NCBI RefSeq assembly: GCF_002865645.1 | Contig: NW_020194619.1 | Coordinates: forward strand, 2,578,442-2,642,441 | DNA: 64,000 nt | Source of the DNA: Hyaloscypha bicolor E | Lineage: Eukaryota > Ascomycota > Leotiomycetes > Helotiales > Hyaloscyphaceae | Direction: 5' to 3' | Part shown: piece after piece, positions 57,188-64,000 of the stretch | Numbering within the stretch: position 1 is the stretch's first letter | How the letters are laid out: the number at the start of each line of letters is the position of its first letter | The notes under the pieces: model-generated | The model's input: the letters and a program-made list of their open reading frames with translations, nothing else | The model's database searches: none | What the model was told of the DNA's origin: nothing | Position numbers and translations under genes: made by a program

Positions 57188-59990
57188 TTACTCAGAGTCC
57201 GAAATAATAAAATAATTAAGATCCTCCTCTATTAGCTAATCTAATTTCTCTTCTATATACCTAAAATAAGACTTATTACCTTTAAATAGTCTTATTTTAT
57301 ATTCCCGAACTTGCTTAAAGGCAATCCGAACCCGCTTAACTATATTCTTATACTAAATCCGATATAGTTCTTTATATTAATTAGTATTTGCCTTTAATTA
57401 TTACTTAATTTCCGTCTTTACTACTAGATATTAAGGAGGCTTATTATAGTAAATTATATTATAAATTATACTAATATACTCCAAATAAATAGCTCCTTTA
57501 AATTTCGTATTATTTACTATATCTTTAAATTAACCTTTAATAAAAAAAGAAAGCTCTAGGTAAGAGATTTTAATAATTTTATAAGAAACTTCATTTTTAT
57601 ATATTCTGTTCTTAATAGTAACTAGACTTATTAGAATTATAATAAAAGGCCTATTAAGTAGCAAATTATTATTAAGCTATTCTTTAACTTATATATTATC
57701 CGAGAATTAATGCTTTCCTATAATTTCGGACTTATAAATTACCTAGCTAAAGGCATTTATTTATCTAGTTAAATAGACTATATTTAAAGTCTTTCTTCCT
57801 ACTACCTTTAGTAAATACTCGCCTAATTCCTTAGCTACTTCTGGCTTAAATTTATTAGAAATAAAGAAGTAATTAATATTTTTAAAAAACTTCTTATTAA
57901 AAGTAATAGCCTTCTTATAGTCTATAAGGAAAATATAGCTAATATTTTAATGCTTTTTACTAAAGTAGAATTCGCTACTTAAAGCTTTAGTAATAGCCAG
58001 ATCTTTAGTATTACCTTTATACTAATTATAATTAATGTTTCTAGAAGTAAAGTATTAGACTAGCTAAGAGTAAATAACTAGATAAATAGAATACTTACTT
58101 AATATCTTATAAAATCTGAGTTATATTAATAAATCTGCTATTAAGAATTAAGAAACTAAAGTAAAATAGCTATTACTAAGATCTTTATATATTAATATAT
58201 TATCTTTTTAGAGATAGAACTATAATATCTCTATTTCCTCTATTAAGAGTTCTCGAATACTAAGCTTCTTAATTTACTTTAGGTAATTCTTCTTATAAAT
58301 ATAGCTATTTATATCTAGATTAGTAATATTAGACTCAGAAACAGAAACTATAGTATTAAATTAGAGCTATAAATTTGAGCGAAATTAATTAGAAATATAG
58401 TACTTATATTTATACTACTTAATTTCCTAGATTTTAAAAAAGAAATCCTATATTTCCTTATTTATTTAAATAATAGAAATATATTTCTTGCCTTTAGTAA
58501 TTTTATAGATCTTAGTAGCTAGCTTTAGAGTATCCTTAATATCTTATATATTAATAAAGAAAGTATTAGTAAATTACTAAATATATCTTATATAGGAAGC
58601 TTTAAGAAATTCATTATTAATCCTATAATATTCTTACTTATAAATAAGTCCTAAAATACTATTATATATTTCCTTACAAATATATTTATTTTACTAAGCA
58701 AGTATTAGCTTCTATTTAGCTAGTATCTTATAAATATACTAAATACCTTTATTAAGTTCTCTAAACTTAATATTTTTAGTCTTTTATTTCTTAGTTCTAG
58801 ATATAGTTACAGGAATCTTTCTAAATAATATCTTTTCTTTTAAAATAGAGAATTCCTTCTTGCTTTCCTTTATTTTACTAATCTTATACTTAATCTAGTA
58901 CTTAGATCTTTACTATTTATTAGAAGTTTTAGGCTTAGCTTATTCTCTATTCTTACTAGGTTCTTCTTATTTAGTTATACTAGTTCCGCTAGCCTTACTA
59001 GTAGTTTTCTTACTAGGCTTTATTAAATTACCTTTATTTTTCTTAGCTAGATCCGGTTAAATTAAAGCAGAAATTATAATAAAGGCTTATTCTTTAGGCT
59101 TATTTTAGAAAGCAGGAAAAGGCTTATTACTATAAATTCCCTTAATTAGAATTCCGGAAATATTAAAGATATATTATCTAGCCTTGAGATTATTAGCTAA
59201 TAGTAGCTTAAACTCTAATTCTCTAGGTTCCAAAATAACTTTAGTATACTTAAGTATCTTAGTAATATCTAATTTAGTAAATATACTAGTATTCTAATAT
59301 TTCTTATCCTTAATATACTTTAAAGTAGCTTTATTAATTAACTAAATAGCTTTATATACTAAAGCTTTTGTCTTAAAAAGAAAATATAACTTCTTATAAA
59401 TGTTTTTATTAAGGTTATTATAAATATTATTAATATATTAACTAAAGGCTTTACTATATAATATAATTCTATTCTGATTCTTAGTATTAAAACTATTTAC
59501 TATAGTCTTAATCTTATTAAGCTTTTCTTATTTGCCTTTAGAAATGCCTTTAATAATATTCTCGAATTTTCTATTATTAGCTTAATAGTTCTTTAGCTTC
59601 TTTTTAGTTAATTCTAGTCTAGTTCCGTCTCTAATAAAGGTTTTCTACTTTAAGAGCTTATTATATATATTACTTAGCTTATTTAAGATATTTATATTAA
59701 ATTTAGTAATTATAGCTATCTTTTCTAGTATTAGTAAGTCTTTTATAATTACTTAAGCTTCTTTAATACTCTAAACTTTAATACTATTAATCTATAGGCT
59801 TTTAATAATATTATAGCTTGTAAGAACTAGCTATTATACTTTGCTAGCTTAAGAAATCTATACTTTAGCTATTTTATTATTCTTAATAGGTTCTAAAGAT
59901 ATTATTAGTATAATAGTTATAAGTTATAAAATTAAAGATTCTCGAGATTATAAGAATTTCTTTTAAGTATATTTTAAAATAAAAAGTAAA
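57188..59990 (-). pseudogene. Unrecognised RIP-degraded frame of about 930 codons
   Basis: Read on the minus strand, one frame runs from about 59990 to a TAA at 57188 without a frameshift. It is interrupted only by TAA/TAG codons at places where Gln or Trp is expected. Composition stays protein-like throughout. The first 300 codons are Lys/Asn-rich and probably coiled. A Lys/Ser/Pro-rich linker follows (about 59050-58850). Then comes a folded-looking part with GLIYK-EYYRINNEFLKASY, LATKIYKITKGKKYISII, LRF-KILSKYSIYLVIY, RPFIIILISLVTIKNRIYKN, and finally FKGAIYLEYISIIYNIIYYN. I do not recognise the family and see no RT, integrase or transposase motif. It ends about 60 bp before the LTR at 57130, so it may be an extra 3' ORF of a retroelement or an independent gene caught in repeats. 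Confidence 0.6.
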
Positions 59991-62005
59991 TTAGAATAGA
60001 CTTGAATTATATAAAGGTATTATATATATTCGAGTTTTTCTTTCTTTCTAGTAAGAAAATAAAGCTAAAATAGTAATATATATAATATGGAAAGTAGATA
60101 TAATAATTAGATATATTTAAAGTAATATTATTATAAATTAGAAATAATTATAAAAAGTAAAATATGGAATTAAGCTTTTATTATAGAAAAGAATATAAAT
60201 ATATATATCTAAAAAATATATAATTTAGGAAATAATTAAGGCAAGTTAAACTAAATAGTAATAATAAGGAAATAAAAAAATAATATAATAGAAATATAGA
60301 TATAGTAATAATATCTAAAGTATTAGAATATAAAAGGAAATAATAAAATTTTTATAATATAGATATACCCTAATTCTTTATTTATTTAGAAACGTTCCTA
60401 TTAACTCAAAGAATAATATAAAAGAAGGAAAATAATATAGGAAATATATAAAAGATAAGATATATAAATATATTAAAAATATTAGGAAAGTATAAAATAA
60501 GTATTAATAAAAAAGAAGTTAGAATAATAGAATTAAGAAATAATTTAGAATAAAATATTACTTTTTCCGAAACTAATTTATATTTCTTCTAAAAGCTAAT
60601 TGCATTTATTTAGTACTTATTAAAATTGACTTTATATAATATAAAACTATTTAGTTAGTTAGGTCCTTAAAGTAATATTTATATTTATAAAAGTAATACT
60701 AAAGGTATTAGGATATATAAAAAAAAGAACTATAAGATAATATAAATAGGGTTTATAATATTATTATTAAGTTTAAAATAGTTAATATTAAAGTTAATAT
60801 AGAATATAGAAAGATTAGGTATTCCAAATTAGTATTAAAGATATAGGAATTATTTAGATAATATTTAATAGTAAGAAATAAATTAATAATAAGAATTAGT
60901 AAATTATATTAGTTTTTTAAAGAAATAAATAGTTCCCGGTAATAAAATAGTATTATAATTAGGAAATAGATTCTATATAAGAGAAGTTCTCTTTATATAG
61001 AAATAGAAATATATAATATACTAACTAAGCCTTAGTATAAGTTTTAAGAATAGCTATAGTTATATTAAAAAAGAAGTGGGTTTTCTAGTATATAGTAAAC
61101 TTTAAATAGGCAGATCTAGTTTATCTAATATCTAAGAGATTTCTAGAATTATATATTATTAAGTATCTTTAGAAATAATTATTAGATTTAATAAGATTTC
61201 TTTTTCTCTTATAGGACTTCTAGTTTAATTATTTCATTTATATATAATTTCTAATTAGGAAGTTTATTTAAATATTATAAATAAACTTATAATAGTAGTT
61301 TAAATTAAAGTCGAGATCTATAAATATTATAATTAAGCTTTAGACTAGTATAAGCTATAAGAATAACTAGCTAAAAAAACAAATAAAGCTTTTAAAAGAT
61401 TTCTAGCTTAGTAAGAAATATATAAAAGGCCCTTTTCCTTTTTTTCTTTTCTTTCTAATTCCAAATATAATTACTATTTATTACTATAGTTCGGAATTAA
61501 GAATTTATAAGATAATTTCTTAATTTCTTATTTATTTATACTAAAAAGAATTCTTTATATTTAATTCCCAAGATCTAGTAATAGAATCTTATATTAAGAA
61601 TATTATCTAGTAATAATAATTAGATAATAATAAGAAATAAATAATAGTAAAGCTTATCTAATTTCTAGAATAGTAATCTAATAATAATATTTTCTAAAAA
61701 TTATAAATAATAGTTAGAAAGAAAGAATAAAAGATATATAAAGAATTAAAAATAATAAGCTTTATTTTAGATTAAGAAAAGCTCCTATTATTAGATACTT
61801 CTTTCTAATTCTCTATAAAAAAGATATATTTTACTCTTTCTAATTCTAGTAACTCTAGAATATATATAATAATACTAGTAGCTTTCTTAATTTCCTAAAT
61901 ATTATTTTACTTATAGTACTTTATAACTACTTTCTTTTTTAGTTCTATATCTATTTTAAAATATTTATTTATAAATATATATTTATTATTAACTTTGTTT
62001 TTAAA
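59991..62005. other. AT-rich degenerate DNA
   Basis: Between the unknown frame and the end of the Gypsy pol. All frames are broken; short hydrophobic stretches occur on the minus strand but no recognisable domain. Confidence 0.45.
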
Positions 62006-62009
62006 GAAG

Positions 62010-64000
62010 TACTAGAATCTATTTCTTTTAATAAATTACTTAAATTAATTCCCAATATATATCTTTTAAAATATAATACTATTAAATTCTTCTAGTATAT
62101 AGTATTCTTTTAGTTAATCCATATACTTTACTTTATATAGCCTAAGCTAGTAATATAATAGTTTTATATTTCTTAACTTATCTTAATTTATTAATTTAAT
62201 ATTATATATAAGAACTAAATTCTTTTCGAAAATAGGTTTTAAATAAATCTAATAGATAATATTAAATTATTTCTTTTTCTCTTAATATCTTTTATTTTTC
62301 TTTATTTTGGCTTTTTTAATATCTTTATTTCTTATCTATATTTACTTTATATATATTTCTAGAAATATTTCTTTATTATAAACTTTATTTTATTTAAATA
62401 TTCTCTAAATTAGAAAGTATATTTTTATAAATAATATAGCTTTCTTATTATAGATTATATAAAAAGAAATAAATTCAGTTAGTTTATATATAATAACTCG
62501 ATTAGTAAATAGAATATATAATAGTAAATTAATTCAAGGCTTTTTTTTATTTATTATAAATATAATAAATACTTAAATAATTAATTAATATTCTCTTTTA
62601 ATTATACTATTTTCTTTAGAATTATAGGCCAAAATAATAATTCTATTAATTTCTAGCTTATTAAATTCCTGAATTACTATTTCTTTAAATTCCGATTTAT
62701 TATTTATTTTAAACTATCTAAATAAATTATATCTATAAATAATTTCTTCTTAAATAAACTTAGTAATCTTCTTATTAGTTAGATTCTTTAAAAATCTAGC
62801 TTTAACTTATTCTGAGAAGTTATTTCTAGTAATAACTAGCGAGTTATATTCTTTATAGTCTAGTAGTTTAATTATATTAATTTCAAAGTAATAGAAAAGA
62901 AATATAGCTTTTATTAAATATAGAGCTTTTTCTTATCTTCTTTTACTCTTATACTAATAGATTTTATAAGTATTAATATACTTTTATATATAATTATAAT
63001 AATCTTTCTAATAATAGTAGCTAATTACTAAATAAAAAGTATTTTCTCTTTTAATATATCTAATCTTATTATATAACTCTTTAATAATAATTTCTCTTTA
63101 CTTTTAATTATTAATAATAAGTTAAAGCAGATATACTTTAAATATAACTCTTATAATAATTAATTTCTTATATTATAATTTAAAGCTTTTTTATTTAACT
63201 TTCGAAACTTGGCTTTAGATATTTCTTCTAGTCTAGAAAGTATTATAAGATATTATATAATATTCTAGTATTATATGAAATAGCTATTATCTAAGGAATT
63301 TAGTAAAATAATTAGATTATTAAATAAAGTATAAAAGTTAGTATTATTATTTATTATTTTACTAGAGATTATATATAAAAGACTATAGCCTTTATTATAT
63401 AACTTCCGGATATTATTATTTTTTAATATTACTAATTTGCTTCTAAATATAATAAGGCTTTAATTATTAATTTCTAGTAACTAGATACTATTATCTAAAT
63501 ATCTAATAAAGAACTTAGAAGTCGGATTTCTTAAAATAATATTATATAACCGAACTAGAACTACTTTCTTTAATTAAACTTTCTATTTAATAAGTATTAT
63601 TCTAATAATATTAAGCTCTATTACTAATTATTTATTAATATCCTTATTATTTTTAGTATTACCTTCTTATTATAAATATTTTAATAATTTATTAGTAGTA
63701 TTATATTTAGTTTCTTTAATATATTTAATTTTAAAATTAAATAATTAAATTCATACTAGCTAGTAAGTAACTAAAGCTCTAGAAAGATTTATAGCTACTT
63801 TATTTAGTTATATAACGAGTATATTAGTATCTAGTTTAAAGATAAAGTAAATTTTATATAGCTAGAATTATATTTTCTATAAATACTTTACTAGCCTTTA
63901 GTATTCTTTTTTAGTAATATTATATTTCCGTTTAATATTATTTCAGATTTTAGACTTATATTATATAATTCTCTTTTTCTCTTTATTATTATATTAGCTA
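62010..64000 (-). pseudogene. Ty3/Gypsy pol remnant (RNase H and integrase), runs off right edge
   Basis: On the minus strand, RNase H-type sequence is recognisable at about 63770-63950 (KRKYNITKKNTKG). The integrase zinc-binding part follows near 63030-63230, and the catalytic core is clear: YNSLVITRNNFSE-VKARFL, where YxSLVIxRDDFSGWVEAR is usual, at about 62800-62860. Next come FKEIVIQEFNKLEINRIIIL, INLLLYILFTNRVIIYKLT, and a C-terminal KEYYILEEFNSIIFKRYI segment near 62040-62130. This belongs to a broad fungal/oomycete-like Gypsy integrase group. RT lies beyond the window. It is inactive. Confidence 0.8.
63367..63403. repeat. Palindromic module, copy 5 (between RNase H and integrase of element D)
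   Basis: GATTATATATAAAAGACTAT... continuing to TATATAAC. It matches 57030-57065 over 35 bases with only transition differences. Confidence 0.6.

Larger units (their letters stand above)
56823..64000 (-). mobile_element. Gypsy element D, minus strand, 5' part outside window (inferred extent)
   Basis: Inferred from an LTR at 56823-57130, an unrecognised long dead frame (57188-59990), a 2-kb AT-rich gap, and Ty3/Gypsy integrase and RNase H on the minus strand to the right edge. The 5' LTR, gag and RT are not in the window, so it is not proven that LTR and pol belong to one element. The insertion target was a Tc1-like transposase gene. Confidence 0.5.

Noticed and set aside
57188..59990. Idea that the long dead frame is a Starship-type (DUF3435) tyrosine recombinase
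   Set aside because: I cannot point to the catalytic Arg/Tyr arrangement or any diagnostic motif, so the assignment would be guesswork.

Overview
The window looks like a filamentous ascomycete (Pezizomycotina) chromosome with a strongly two-speed structure. The evidence is spliceosomal introns of 50-54 bp, HET-domain, NACHT and DUF3433 genes, and long AT-rich blocks in which dead retrotransposon frames carry TAA/TAG at former Gln/Trp codons and copies of repeats differ almost only by C/T and G/A transitions. That is the signature of repeat-induced point mutation (RIP). I cannot name the species from this alone.

Layout. 1-2841: 5' part of a NACHT/ankyrin NLR-like gene on the minus strand, running off the left edge. 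3.5-4.4 kb: AT-rich flank with a possible MITE and a 45-bp-arm fold-back element. 4389-17568: a Ty3/Gypsy element with 327-bp LTRs, split by a second complete Gypsy element (9597-15723, 260-bp LTRs); each insertion keeps its own target duplication. 18960-19248: lone LTR of the outer family. 19517-21594: HET-domain gene (minus) broken by a one-base frameshift in its conserved WSW motif. 22.0-38.9 kb: RIP block with two Ty1/Copia elements in opposite orientation (23040-29484 minus; about 30.5-38.9 kb plus). The second carries a solo LTR (34299-34601) and a pogo/Fot1-type DNA transposon (36283-38427). 39578-40714: intact kinase-like gene (plus). 41094-47923: a third Copia element with 171-bp LTRs. 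47.9-50.6 kb: unassigned AT-rich DNA. 50629-50889: C-terminal remnant of another HET gene. 51706-53487: DUF3433 membrane protein (minus), divergent from 54048-55036, a three-exon gene for a secreted Cys-rich, probably GPI-anchored protein. 55.0-56.5 kb: GC-richer repeats including the unmutated copy of the fold-back element. 56.5-64 kb: a Tc1-like transposase remnant cut by the 3' LTR of a minus-strand Gypsy element; inside it lies an unrecognised, RIP-degraded reading frame of about 930 codons (57188-59990), then Gypsy integrase and RNase H running off the right edge.

The live genes (NLR, HET, kinase-like, DUF3433, secreted Cys-rich protein) are accessory types often linked to non-self recognition or surface functions. 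They sit as small islands between dead transposons. No operon-like or metabolic cluster is visible. The least explained objects are the 930-codon dead frame next to a Gypsy LTR, a roughly 60-bp palindromic module shared by unrelated retroelements, and the fold-back element present in both RIPped and un-RIPped form.
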